Positions 35,058 through 48,600 of a stretch of DNA of 64,000 nt are shown one piece after another (the first letter of the stretch is position 1; each line of letters opens with the position of its first letter). The position numbers were made by a program, and so were the translations under genes. The DNA comes from Nymphaea colorata (taxonomy: Eukaryota; Streptophyta; Magnoliopsida; Nymphaeales; Nymphaeaceae), in contig NC_045139.1 in the NCBI RefSeq assembly GCF_008831285.2, forward strand, positions 16,660,354-16,724,353. The letters run 5' to 3'. The notes below the pieces were generated by a model. That model was not told where the DNA came from, ran no database searches, and worked only from the letters and a program-made list of their open reading frames with translations.

Positions 35058-38000
35058 TCAATGGCTGTGATCTCTTTCAATCTCCTCCGTGAGAACTTCT
35101 TCCCCTTCTAAAAGCTTCTCCACCACATCTGGAGGGAGACCAACAAGCTCCATAGTCTTCTCATACACCCTCTTTGACGTTTCCAAATTATGTGCCTCTT
35201 CAGATGCATTGGTTGGTCGACAATCAACTGAAATATAGGCACAGACGGGCCAATCATCTGCCTTCAATACGGAGCAATATTCTGGAACTTGTGGGTCAGT
35301 TGCTGTGAACAGAGTGCTCCTTGCACCTGCAGAAAACCAGACACGTATAATGCTCTTTGAATAATAAAATTACAGAAAGTGTGAAATAGAAAGAAAACTA
35401 AAAAATCCATCAAATTGGTCAAGACGGCGCACCTTCTTGTGGAGTGAAAAGGAAATATGGAATCAGATGATATGCAGCTTGAATAGTGCTAGAAAGAGTT
35501 CTGGCCTGCATTTATGTAAATCTTAAGCAACAACTTAGAAACCATATGAAGCAAGGTCAATGACAAAATTTACTAGGCTAATGGAAACAAAGATAAAGGT
35601 ATTGTGGTTAAATAAAGCATTTGCTGCAGACAGAAAATATATAGTAGAAACATTACATTCTGAAGTTTGGACACGTGTAGATTCAGAAAAGGGTAGCCCC
35701 TGGAGATAATGACCACCAAGAAGCTTAGAATAATTAAGACGACACTGCGCAATTTTTTACTACGTTATTGCCTTACCAGAAATTAGGAGATACATTAGGT
35801 TCTGGAATTTAGTACTTTACAAAGACATACCCTGCATTTTCTCATAGTTTATATCAATGTTATCTGTATCGTACGATACGCACATATCGTATAGGTCTAA
35901 AAAACATATACGATACACGATACGCTCGTGTATCGTAAGTGTATCGCCCTTATCGTACGATACAGGCGATACACCCCCGTATCGTACGATACAAGGAAAA
36001 ACATAAAATTTTTAATTTTTAAAGTTTAAACAGTCCTCCCTCTCTTTCTTCTTGTATTTCAAGACTCCAAGAGACGTGGGAGGGAGAGATTTTGCTCATT
36101 TTCATAAATAATAACCGAGGATTCATCGATTTGGGGAGATATTATCGTTGAATCATGAAAGATAATAACTATATGTTTTGAACTTATGAAATTGTAATGT
36201 AATCTAAGTCCTAAGACTCCAAGTCCTAAGACTCTAAGTCCTAAGATTCTATAAAATTGTCAAGTTTAAAATTGTGATGGATGCTCATTATGTTATTTTG
36301 AATCTCTGATTTCTTATTTTTGAATGTGTTGTCGATACACATGAATGTTCCTTATGTATGATGATCTTTTTGATATTTGAAAACAATTTTCTTGATTTCT
36401 GACTTTTGTTTATTTTTCAGATTTTTAATGAATTTTCTCTATTTTTCCGATTTTTTAATACTTTTTCAATTAAAAAATTAATTTTACGATATGCTACGCT
36501 ATTTTTATGATAAGTTATGATACGGCGTATAGGTCGGCCTAACCAATACGCGATACACTACGCCTTGTAGAACATTGGTTTATATAATCACTTATAGCAG
36601 TATTCAAAGCTCAGAGTAGGGAAAAAGAAAATTAATGGAATAAAACATTGCAGAAAAAGTGAAGTAAAATGAAAAACGATATGAAAAAAAGGTAGACAAT
36701 GAATCTATTTTGATGTGGAAGCATGCCATGTGCCACATGGCTCTCAGTATAATTCCTTATAGCAATTTTCCATGCTCAAAGTAGGAAAAAAAATAAATAA
36801 AGAAAAATATTGCAGAAAAACTGAAACAAAAATGGAAAAGGAGAAGCCAAAAAATGGTAGAAATTCAATCTTCCAAGATTTTAATTTGTTCATGAAATTA
36901 ACGTGCAGCCTTTCAAAATTTTTAATTAGTTCATGAAGTTAACATGCAAAATCACAGAGAGACAAAGAGGTGCCAAAAGAAAAACACACACACAAACACA
37001 TAGAAAAACTGAAGAAAAAAGAAAAAAGAAAAAAGGTCGACATTCGACCTTTGAAGTTTAAATTAGTTCACGAAGTTAACATGCAAAATCAGAGAGAGAC
37101 AGACAGAACAGAAGCTTACAACATTTGTTTGAACTGTTCCAGGAGTTTTAATTAGTTCATGAAGTTAACGTGCAAAATCACAGAGAGAGAAGCAGGTGCT
37201 AAAAAAACACACAAATAGAAAAATGGAAGAAAAAATGAAAAAGAAAAAAGGTAGACATTCAACCTTTGAAGATTTAAATTAGTTCACGAAGTTAACATGC
37301 AAAATCATAGAGAGACGGAGAGAGCAGAAGCTTACAACATTTGTTTGAACTGTTCCAGGAGATACGCATGTGACACTGATGCCGGCTTCTGAAGGTATCT
37401 TTTTATTGAGAATGCTATTAAACATAACCTGGAGTAGAATCTAAATTATTAGTCCTGCGCATCTTTCCTCTAAAACACATTGACGAGAATGGACAGTTAC
37501 AATAGTGTTGCACCTGAGCAAGTTTGCTACTTGAATAGCCAATTAGACTTGAAAATTTCCTCTTGCCAGACACCACATTCATGTCATCAGGATCAACAAA
37601 GCCTACTTGGTGCATCTATGTCACGAGTAGGTCATCCATTTAATAGAAATATAAATGGTAAGGAATGAATTTGTAGCAAGCAAAATCATAAGAAGAAAAT
37701 TAAGTGGGTTCTATCGTCATGGTATGAACAAATAACCCTAAAGGCACATTAAAAAGACTATATAAATGAACACCACTTTAAGGTGGGCAGCAAGGAGACG
37801 TATGAAGATATATTTCAGCCACAAATAGACAAAAAGTATAACCATATTTGTATTTCAGTTTCACTGACTATTAGAGTATGAGCTCTGCACAGGATATGAA
37901 TGAAAATTAAATCGTGTACAATCAGATATTATCACCCTTTATTTTCAAGGGTAGTTTTGGAAGTAATTGGGCTTAAGGAGTTCTAAGAATGTGGAAAAAC

Positions 38001-41000
38001 CACATATGGTAGCTCCATCTGGACCATCCATAAATACACGAATGCAAGATTTTCCAATAACCATCACAGGATTCAAGAAGGCTGGACTCCTCTAGTTATA
38101 GCATCATCCAAGTGGAACCCAATCATAATGCAGCCAGTTGGTAGAAAAAATGAACACAATAACCTGAGCTACATTACATATCAAGCCATGAAAAAGTAGG
38201 AAACTTACAATAGAGTTTACATTCACAATTCGACTGGGAGAGCCTCGGATCAAAGATGGTAATAGTAATACTGTAAGAAGTGCTGGAGCCAGGTGATTCA
38301 CTTGCATGTGTTCTTCATGTCCATCCACTGAAAAAGCTTGAGGAGCTGAAAATAAAACCAGGCAAAATCAAACTCTTTTCCCTAGTGTCTGTTTTATATT
38401 AAATGTATACAAGTGAACTGGTTATGGAAGCCATTAGTTGCACAGCATCGTTCTCACCCTTTTTCTTTTTGTTAGTTATTTTGAAAATCAGATCGATATT
38501 GCATATGTTAGTTGGGCAATCAATAAAAAGCCACTGAATTTGGTGGAGTCGTGAACTTTCACAAACCTCCTATTGAGAAAATGCCAGCATTGTTGATCAA
38601 AACATGCAGTGGTCCTGATCTTGCATTCCATGCAGCAGCAAACCTTCTTACTGAATCTAGAGAGAGAAGATCGAGCTCCATCACCTTTACAAGAGTCAGA
38701 ATGGTATCAGTGGCCCTGCAAGCTAAGGTGCAACTAGGAGAAATTTACTGCAATGTTTGTAGCTTACATACAGCATAAAGCCTTAAACCACGAAAATCTT
38801 GTACTGCATTTTTCTTCTGGTATTCAGCATAGGATTGTTCATATTGTAATCAAACTATAAGATAGCTACTAAGCTGTAGAAATAATAAAAAGCAAAGGTA
38901 TCCTCAATCAGCAGGATATAAGAACACTTAAAAGGAGTTCACATATCACTTGTATATCATCTAGTTTTGTTTTTAGTCTTTTACACCAATGCAAATTCCA
39001 TTTGCTAATAAACAAAAGAATGACCTGTGTCTAACTAAGAAGACGTTGAGAAAAAAGAAAGAAATAAATCTAGATAAACTGGGTAAATGACACCTCAGGG
39101 ATTCAAAAATGTGAAATTAACTGAATCTACCTATAAACAGCTCAAGGCTCTGGTCAGCTCCTTTCTTCCTATTGGTCTTTGCTGGGTTTACATAGCACGA
39201 ATTTACCTAGGGAGGACTAGGAGCTACCATGAGCTGCTAATTAGTGCCACTTGGCCTAAGATAACATCCATAGTCTTCTTAGGATAAACAACTATGCAGA
39301 AAAGAAAAATAATCATGCTAATTTAATTGTTCCACTGATGTAACAAATGTATCCCAATATAGAAATCCATATTGGTTTAATTACCTCAGCTATCAGTAAG
39401 TAAATCACATAGTGAATTTCAGGGCATGGCAAATGACAAAGCTTCCACCAAAGTTTTGGGTTTTCTACTGTTTATCAGGCACTCAAAACTAGATACATGG
39501 ACCACTAATAATGAAGGCGGCCAACTGTTTAGAGCAATGAAAATGAAAGCTCTTATCAATGGCATGTCACTCTCGTTCAGGCAGCCTTAAACCTCAATCC
39601 AAGTTACTGGTTCAGTGGCTTTTTCCCTGCGAAGAAGATTATCAACACAATGGAACAAATCATAAGGAAATTCTTGTGGCCTGACTCTGACCATATGATA
39701 CAAATCCATCACATGAAATGATCTACCTAAAGAGGAGGGTATACTTGATTTGAGGAAGTTGGAGGAAGTAAACTTTTTTTAAAATGGCATGCTGCCCTTT
39801 AAATATGTCCAACAGAAAGTGACCCTTTTAGAGATCTGATACCATCCAAGTATGATTCAAGGGAGACAAATAACAAGATCAGAAGTTTGTCCAGATGGAA
39901 AGTATTGAAGATGGGAACCAAAGTCAACTCAAAGTACAGTTAAATGGAGTACAGGAAATGGCACCATTACCAACTTTTAGTTTGGCATTAAGCAATCCTC
40001 TTTATGTTGATGCCAGAGTCCAATCAGGTCGTCTTGTTCACTTCTTGTTGAATGTGAAAGTAGCATATATGCTAGATATATCAATGCATCACAAATACCT
40101 CAATGTTACAGATTCCAGATACATCAACAATCCGTTTAGGATGTAGGTGAATGTTCTCAAAGCAGATCAGTTGGTCGCATGAGAAACAAGGTTAACCATT
40201 TAATATCTATCCTGTACTGAGAGCACTAACATCCCTCTGTTTTTGGTTGTTCAATATTGGCTCTTAACTCATGAAGACTGAAGGAGATGTATTTGCAGTG
40301 TCTAGCATATGCTATTTGTGCTACAATGCATGAATCCCTTGATCACTTGTTTACATGTTGCCCAGCTGCTTCAATGATTACAAGAGATACGTAAGGTATT
40401 TGGTTGAGCGCATTTGTCCTAACAAATTTTTAATAGTAATATAGAGCAACGTAGAAAGTTGAACTTTCAGAGGAAATCAATGAAGACTAGTCGCATGTTA
40501 TGCTTTAGAATTGCAGTACAGCAGAACTAAGAAGAGCGCAAATGAGCAATTTTTCAAGGAAAGGTTAAGCAGAAACAATAGTAAGATCTTGCTTAGCAGT
40601 CATGAAGCAATGAATTAGTTAGACAATAGCAATTCAGAAACTGCAAGCTGGTAGTGCAGTAGCATCCCCACCTGCATTAGGATGGATAAAACAACAACGT
40701 GGATAGCATTTTAAAGCAAAAATTGAGTATGGTATTAACCATTTACAGATATTAATATAAGTTTTTTAGTAGCAGGAGTTATTGAGGTAGCAGGCAGCTG
40801 ATAAATGGAGATTGGAGCCTACGGGCAGCAGTTTTGCATAACGTAAACAGTAATATAGTGATTCAGACAACTGGCAAAACGTGTGATACATTCACCAGTT
40901 CTTGTTAGAGTCTACAAGGGAGCGGGATCCCAAAAGGAATTCCTATTTACGGTATGGTTTTCTCTTGTGAAGTTGTCATGATCGTTGTTAATCTTGTAGA

Positions 41001-41984
41001 TAAAGTGCCCAACAGTGTAGCCCAACTCCTATCACATTTTTGGAGGGCAAACCTCCAACGCGGATGCTTTTTGCATAATCGCCCTTTCTTGTCCGGTGAT
41101 TCAGTAATAAATGGCAGGAGACTGCCAGACCCCACTTGACTATTGGAAAAGAGTAAAGGATAAAAAGAGGTTACCTCTACATTCAATGGAGGCCCCATTC
41201 CAGACCATTCAGATTGCCATTTGTGGATCAACTCCTGACCAGCTTGCGTTCTCCTACATGCCATTACCACATGGGCACCAGATTCTGCTAGTTGCCTGCG
41301 CAACATCCAAAAGTAACCATGAAACGACAGTGATGGTGAACATAAATGCGTATTAAGTTATAATGACGGGGGTTCTTCACCCTTCTCAAGCTGTGCGAAT
41401 GATTGGTGGTTGTGATGATTATAATGATGATGAGTAAAGGGAAAAAGATGGGGCAAAGACCATATACGTTTTTGCCTCAGCTAATGACATCATATGCTGC
41501 TCTCTACATGCCACCATCAAACGCACCACTGATTTACGGTTTCTTTTCACGTAATTGCAAAATTATTATAATGATAAAGATGTAACACCAGAGTCAGAAG
41601 AACAGAGTGATGGCGGCGAGACGACGACGCTGGTGGGTGCCTGAAATGCATGTTCATAGAGGCCATGACTATTTAGTGGCCTTCTTGCCAGAGGTCTAAT
41701 GGCGGTTCACCATGATGGAGCTCCTGACGATCATGGGGAAAATGCCCATGAAGAAAGAAGGTGGTTCTAAGATGATGGTAATTTTTATCTCAGTCAGCAA
41801 CTTACTTGGCTATCTCCAGGCCTATGCCGCTAGTCGAACCAGTGACAATGCAGGTGAGGTCGCCCAGGGGAGGAAGAGGCAGGGGGTTCTTGAGGTGGCA
41901 CGCCAGAATCCTTTGGAAAAATATCTCGTAGAGGATATTGAGCCATCCTCTTAGCCATTCCATCCAACCCAACGCTTCCTTCAT
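35058..41984 (-). CDS. FEY: FEY-type short-chain dehydrogenase/reductase
   Basis: An orthologue of Arabidopsis FOREVER YOUNG, an SDR oxidoreductase needed for normal leaf and shoot-apex development; its substrate is unknown. Exons in transcription order: 41984-41806, 41295-41175, 38684-38567, 38345-38209, 37615-37514, 37428-37336, 35505-35433, 35326-35058; 363 residues, every junction in frame. The N-terminal GWMEWLRGW is a FEY signature. The cofactor loop TGSTSGIG is at residues 48-55. NNAG is in exon 3. The catalytic YxxxK is YSSSK at residues 212-216. NHLAPALL and SPSRIVNVNS are also family blocks. The C-terminus (DDWPVCAYIS...CRPTN...EEAHN) matches FEY. Introns 2 (2.5 kb) and 6 (1.8 kb) are enlarged by mobile DNA and duplications. 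The start is the first Met of the conserved block. Confidence 0.92.
35855..36577. mobile_element. Non-autonomous hAT element in FEY intron 6
   Basis: The 723-bp unit starts CAATGTT and ends AACATTG, an exact inverted pair. It is flanked by perfect 8-bp copies of GTTTATAT (35847-35854 and 36578-36585). The first 150 bp carry several copies of the palindrome GTATCGTACGATAC or its half CGTATCG; related words recur near the other end. No coding capacity. The class is inferred from the 8-bp duplication. Confidence 0.78.
36590..37430. repeat. Degenerate tandem duplication array in FEY intron 6, reaching into exon 6
   Basis: Related blocks recur. TTATAGCA(G/A)T...AAAGTAGG appears at about 36592 and 36758. 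GGTAGACATTC-type markers appear at about 36855, 37034 and 37250. TTAGTTCA(T/C)GAAGTTAAC(A/G)TGCAAAATC appears at about 36930, 37065, 37152 and 37280. The block 37034-37145 is a near-copy of 37250-37361, which includes the 3' end of exon 6 and its donor. The spacing is 216 bp. Confidence 0.75.
39560..40375 (+). mobile_element. LINE (L1-type) reverse-transcriptase relic in FEY intron 2
   Basis: At 39563-39721 one frame reads HVTLVQAALNLNPSYWF followed by PAKKIINTMEQIIRKFLW, the thumb region of plant LINE reverse transcriptase, ending at an internal stop where Trp is expected. At 40305-40373 a frame reads YAICATMHESLDHLFTCCP, the zf-RVT zinc motif that follows it. Stops and shifts lie between them, so it is dead. 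It is antisense to FEY. Confidence 0.6.
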
Positions 41985-43056
41985 GATTGCGCTCTCCTTT
42001 CTTTTTGTTCTCTCCCTGTTCTCTTTTTGTTGTCTCGTCCTTCCTCCTCTATGCTCCCCACTTTCTTCCGCTCCTCCTGCAGACTCCCCACTTCTCTACA
42101 CTCGCTCACAGGAACACCAACTTTATGAACTGGCAGGATGGAAAATTACCGGTGCCTCCACCGTACTCCTAGGAATTACGGTTGGACGGCTGAATTGAAT
42201 TGCAAGTGGGGAGAAAAAAAATTAAAAATTTAGTGCAAATCTGAGGCTTTCCCTTTTCTACTGGAGCATACGATCAGGATTAAGATTAAAATCTTAGAAT
42301 ACACTGCAGGCTTCTACTTTCTTCACATGGTAAACGAATCATGGTAAAATCCGTCGTGATCGAGAAATTTATGCCTATATTTAAAGCACATAAGACGTAC
42401 TGCCTTAAATCATCATGGAGTGGTACCACCATATATTATTCAGCAGGTACGTTGTTCATATATGTTGTTAAAAAAAGAAGCTTGTAAGAGCTTAAGAATT
42501 CACGAGGCAAGCAGATGATGGCCGTGTGGCTCTCTATATTAGTGATTGAAGTTGTTTTTCATAAATTTAACAATTATGTATAAATGTTAACTATATAAAA
42601 ATAAAAAATCTTAAGAGCTTCATAGTTAAATTAAGAAAGCTAAAGTCGTGAATTTCGCCAGGGATGCTGAATATGGAAAGCACACATGAGCTTTACGATC
42701 TTTCTTGTTCTTTCAACATTGCTGTGGAAAATCTGTAGGAGTCGAAAATCTTGTATAAGTGGCCGTCCTATGTCCAACAAAACATGGCTTGCTGTCAGCA
42801 TCAATCAGACTGTAACAAGTGGCTGACAAGTTGACCGACTAATACCTTTACCTGTTCATCTTTATTAAGCATGCAGGTTTGAAAATGACTTATACATTCT
42901 CCTAAATTAAGACATCATCACCATTTATTAAGGTTAGGCAACGGAGATCAGTTAGGATTGAGTTTGGGTTGGTTATTTGACATTCAGGCCGACTGGTAGA
43001 AGAAACTTGTCGGGGTTGGGCCGGCTTGGGGGCTCGACCCAACCCAATATATATCA

Positions 43057-43158
<102 letters not shown>

Positions 43159-44029
43159 GCCAACATACAAAATTTTCGGTAGATGGCTCCCTCTTTACAT
43201 GTACCAGGAAGGCTCTCTTAAAAACAAAACACTTGATATATCAATCTGTGTTTTTGAGATATTAAAAAATAAAATGTTAAGAGTTTTAAATAAGGGTAGA
43301 CATCGAACATGGTACCCAACAAATGTGACATTGATGGTCGAGCTCAACTTGATAACTAAGCCGGCCAGGCTTGGGCTGCTGCCAAAAACTTTGGTTAGCC
43401 TGAACCCGATTTTGTCAAGCTTTGGGCCAGCACAACCCGATCCAATGCCCAGACTTGCCATCTATCAATCAAGTCCTCTTTTAACCTTTCATGGTGAAAT
43501 CTCTCTTTCTCTCTCTCTCCACCCCCGTATGAATGCAGGCACATGGATATTTGTTGTATAACTAGAAAGCAAAATAGTGAAATTGTTTGAGGGTACAGTC
43601 TCTGGGTTTGCTTCAAAGGCAAAGGAGCCAGCTCAGTGCTTGGTGGATGAAGGACTTTGCCTCCGTGGGTCGAGGATTGTGTCGGCTTATAGAGGGAGGA
43701 GAGCTGACAGTCACTTGAACCAGCTCATTATAGCAGCCCATTGGTTGAAAGTTTTTTTCCTTCTTTCTTTTTTAAATGAACAATTCATTTCTATTATTTT
43801 GAAAAATAACAAAAACGCGAAAAGAATTCTAAAAAGTACAAATTTTCAAGTTTTTCATAAAAATATTCTCTATTCTGGTTGAGCAAGGGAATCCACTACA
43901 AATACAAATGAGAGTTGAAGTCCCCTTCCCTTCTGCCCTCCCGGCTACTGCATTGATGCCTGAAGTCGGCGTCTTATAGTGTCAATTAGGTACCAGGATA
44001 CACCCCATAAGGTAATGGAAGATATAGTT

Positions 44030-44130
44030 CATCGGAGTTGAACTGATGATATGTCTTTACACTATACTGACTATTGACCAATTATATTACTTCCCAAAGG
44101 TGCAAAACCAAGGAGTTGAACCCCAAGCCC
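44030..44130 (-). repeat. Two B-box-like words on the minus strand
   Basis: On the minus strand GGTTCAACTCC (about 44112-44122) fits the GGTTCRANNCC B-box exactly, and AGTTCAACTCC (about 44034-44044) is one base off. No clear A-box was seen, so this is only a candidate SINE relic. Confidence 0.25.
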
Positions 44131-45673
44131 CCTACATTAGTTGCACTAATTGCAGTAGGAAAAAAAAAATGCAAGACTCACAAGAACGAAGCTCTTGTTA
44201 AGAATTAGTAAAAGAAATCAAGGCATAGATGAGAAAAATTTTCAATAAAAGGCGAGACTGGAGGATGGTCAAACTCAATTTACAACTGGATTTGAATGCA
44301 AAACCCAGTTAGAAAAAGGTTGGAGCATGTTTGGGAGACCCCACCATATTAAGTTCTCTGGAAAATTGGTTTCTAATGGAAATGAAAATCCTGCCCTCAG
44401 CTGGCTTTCTCATGATCAAAACTTCTTGCTTCTTCAAAAACCTTAATGAATGTTCTTATATACTCGTTTTATGAAAACATACAAGATATGTCATCCAAAT
44501 GAGCCCTAAATCATGTCCATTATAAATGGAACGGTGCTTTTTATCCACCGCAGCAGAAGAAAAGATGTTCATATTTCCAAGTCCCGAATAGCTCTGATTT
44601 AAGGCTCAGGATCTCAAACGTGAGCTTTGGATTCGCACAGTTTTAAGGAATTAAGATGGCATATTTGTGGTCTGCGACCCAGTTTCTTTTTAGTATTTAC
44701 CCCACAGAGTTTCTAAAGAACAAATCTTTCATGAATTGCCAAACTTCCGGTGTCATACTCATCAGCTTGTCTTCATTCTTACTTCTTTGGCATCCATGAT
44801 TTTACGAACACCGATTTATTAATGAAGGTCCTGCAGTAAAAGAATATTCATTCATGACCATTTGTTTCCTATGCTTCTCCTCGGTCCTGACTCACGTAGA
44901 CAAATTTTTCTCCACTCGAAAACCAATATCTGAGAAATTCATAATTGATTGAATAAAGCTGTTTGATGTAATTTATTCTAATTGATCTCGAGCATGAACA
45001 GTACCATCTTTCAGTATTAGAAACACCACTCAAGTCCCCAAGCAGCCCTGGTCCCTAAGGCTACTCCTCAAACAGCCAATATTAGAAATGCCTAATTAAT
45101 GACCATATACTCAAAAGGCTGCCCATGTTTTAAATTATTGACACGGATCACATCTAAAACAGCATAAATACTTCCCGATCACACGTCCATTATGGCACAG
45201 CCTTCAATCTTAACATAATTTCATCACCGGTTTGCATGTTTGGCAGCCTTCAACTCTGTCATTCTATACTTGAGCTGTTCCATGGTATAGTCCTTGCAAC
45301 ACATTGATCACAGCTCGCCAGGGACGAGCCGTCCGGTCCTTGACTCCCTGTTCTCAAGCCAGAATGTCAAACAAGAACAAGAGACGCTTTTTTGCCTCAC
45401 ATTAGAGAAGATTACTAGGCAATGCGCTACATTAGATAAAAACTAGGGCTTTGTACAATGAACAATGTACTTAATTCCATAACAGGATGATCGCGCTCAG
45501 ATGTCAGCATACATTCCGCTCATCATTGTTCAGATGAAGATGATTTTGCTCCGTGGATTGATAGATATGTCGAGCAGTAAGATCCTCACTGAATTCGAGC
45601 CGGTTGCTTAAGGGATGAAATATACACCATAACAATTTACACGTCCGAGATGTCTTGCAGGAGTACTTTCTTG

Positions 45674-48600
45674 TCAGCTGCCATTCTGAACCACATGCTG
45701 AGGTTGTTGATCTGCTTGAGGTTTTGAGATCTTGTGTAGTGACCTATACTGCAGACGAACGCTTTCCCCATTATCTAAGGTCTTGAGAAGATACCTGGAG
45801 CCACCAGAACCAGGATCAGCAAAGAACATGATGACCAATATCAAGTTTGCAACCAGAAGCACCAACTTGCCTAGCTGAAGGCGGTTCTGAAATTTCAATC
45901 ACATTTCTGAAAGATGCTAAAAGCATGCATCATTAAACCGCTTAATCTCACGACAGATAAATTTCAGACTGCCCAATTTGTTGAATGTATAACACTTTTC
46001 TTTTTAATAGTGACTAAAAAGTTTTCCCATAACAATCATACGAAGTTCTAGTGTCAAGCACAAATCTACAATAAATAGCCTTTAGGGATGCAAGTGGATA
46101 TATTCGCTTAAAACGATTCCATGAAAATATTCCACAAAATTAACAATACCCTGAAAAACATCTTCCACACAGAGACAACGAATACAAGGGAATAGCAACT
46201 TGCACTTCCTTGGATAGCAGTAGAACATGTCTCAAAGAACTGGCATTTGTTGGACAATAGAAGTCATTACATCTCTTCTTTTTAGCTCCTAAAAATGAGA
46301 TAAAAGTTCAAAATACAATGCACGAAGTTGAAGCAACTGATGGGAAAAATTAATATTTTGATTAACTTACCAGCCATTTAGACACTGTGAGGTGATCACT
46401 GCTTCCCTTCCTACAAATTTCTCAGGTGTTCTCCTATTCCCCTGCAAAAAGCTTCTCTTATATGAATTACATATTCAAAATTATCATAATTTCAAGGCTA
46501 CCGATAGTTCTCCAATAAATATGCAAGAGTGAACTCTGACCTTAATTATCACTTTCTCATTTACAGAAAATGGATATTGTACGGCTTTCAGTCCAAGGTT
46601 CTCACCATCTGCATTCATTTCCCCATCTTCCTGTAGTTGAAATAGCAAAGTCAAAAGCCTGCTAAATTTGTAAGAACAAAGCTAACGGAACCACATTAAC
46701 TAATCCTCAGTTAGTGAAAGAATGAGCACCAAGATAGATATTTCAAGCAGAAAAAAAAATATTCAAAATAGCATGGCAAAGTTTTATTTCATAAATCATG
46801 ATAGCACAGTTTGAGCTTCCCAGAAAATACCTTGTTTAGTCTCTTTACTGAATCCACATGCTCAACGCCTTCCTTCCTTCTTTTACGGAGTGCTGCATTA
46901 TGGAATAGCCTCCGGTCGTCCTCATGCTTTACAGCTGCAGCAGCAGCCCTTAGAGCTGCACAAGGTCTCATCAATTCCTTCCTCCTATCTGATGATGGAG
47001 AAGTGTACTTATAATTAAGAATACATACCATGATTAGGGATCAATGAACCACTATCAATCTCCACACCGCAGGTACTGCACCTGGACTATATAATAAACA
47101 GGAAATCAAATTATTGTTCATTACTCCAAAAAGATGCAACTCTGCGATTATCTAAATAATGCATGCAGGAGTGAAGATTTGACATGCATCAGGTCACATA
47201 AACAACACATCAACAGCAATACACGCCTTCCAGGTACAAGCCCACTAAGAAAAGAACAAGACGAAGGCCTGATATATTAGGCAACAAAGATGGAGATAAA
47301 CAGTAATAACACATATGCGTGTGGTAGGAACCTGCTGCCCTTGACACAAGATAGCCAGGACAAGCAGTCAAGCACAACTAGAGAAAACTAAACATTGTCT
47401 CGTGCCATTCCTTTCAAATAAGTCAGAGACATACCATTTCATTTGTCTGTGTGTGTGCATGAGAGAATGAGAACATGTAACACGGAGTTTACAGAACACG
47501 GAGTTTCCAGAAAATGGATTTCTATCATGTATGTAAGGATATTAAATGAGTCAAGCCAACTCGGGCTTGACTGGAACTCATGCGGCTAAGCTCAACTCGA
47601 GCTGGACTCGTTTAATAAATGAGTTGAGTTTGAGTTAAGAACTCAACTCACTTCAAATAAACAAGTCAAACTCGAGCTAGACAGGCTCGGCTTGAATAAA
47701 CTCTCCTAAGCTTGTGGGATAAATATATGTAAAACATGTTTCACATTTTCATCAAGTAAAAGAAGTTGCCTCAATGGGCTTCTGTGGGATTTGCAAGAGG
47801 CAGGTTCAATGTTCAAGTCCTCTTGTCCCCTGCTCATGACAAAATAATTTTTAAATATGGCTCTGCGAGCTTGAGCTCAGCTTGAGCTCAGCTCGAGCTC
47901 AGCTCGTGAACATTCCTACATGTGTATCTCCAATCCTCAATACATAAGTCTAGATCCCACTAAATATTTCAAAAGTAAGACTGTTGTATGGCCGGTTCTC
48001 TCCATAATATACAAAAAAGTATGAGTAGAATGCCGTCTTCTAATTTTGAATGAAATATTTCACAAGCCAGATAACTAATCTGTGAGCAACATAGAAGTAA
48101 TACAAACAGGTTCATCCACCATGATCCAAAATAAGGCATTTAGACCTGGAAAGAAACTATAAGCATCATTGGAAGACTTCAACAATGAAAAATTGAAAAA
48201 ATTACAAATCAATGAGAAATATCTGACAGAGATAAAGAAGAATACAAGTTACATTTTTTTAACAATGGGTCATCTCAGCTCACCATATCAATGACTTTCC
48301 TTAGCATCATCCCACCAAATGAATGACCACAGGAGACAACCATTGCATCTTCGAGGAATGCACCACTGCAATGCAAATGTCCCATCAACCAATAATATCA
48401 CAAACAATAAACAATGTCACATTCCACACATTTAGAAGAAATAACACCAAATGGATGGATCAACAACAAAACAAACTGGACCAACCGTATCAGAAAATCG
48501 CGCTTGAAAAATCAAAACTGCTAAGAGAAGACAAAACTGACAAAAATTGAGACAAACGTAAATTTTAGATAACACTATATCTTTTCGGAAAAATGTTATC

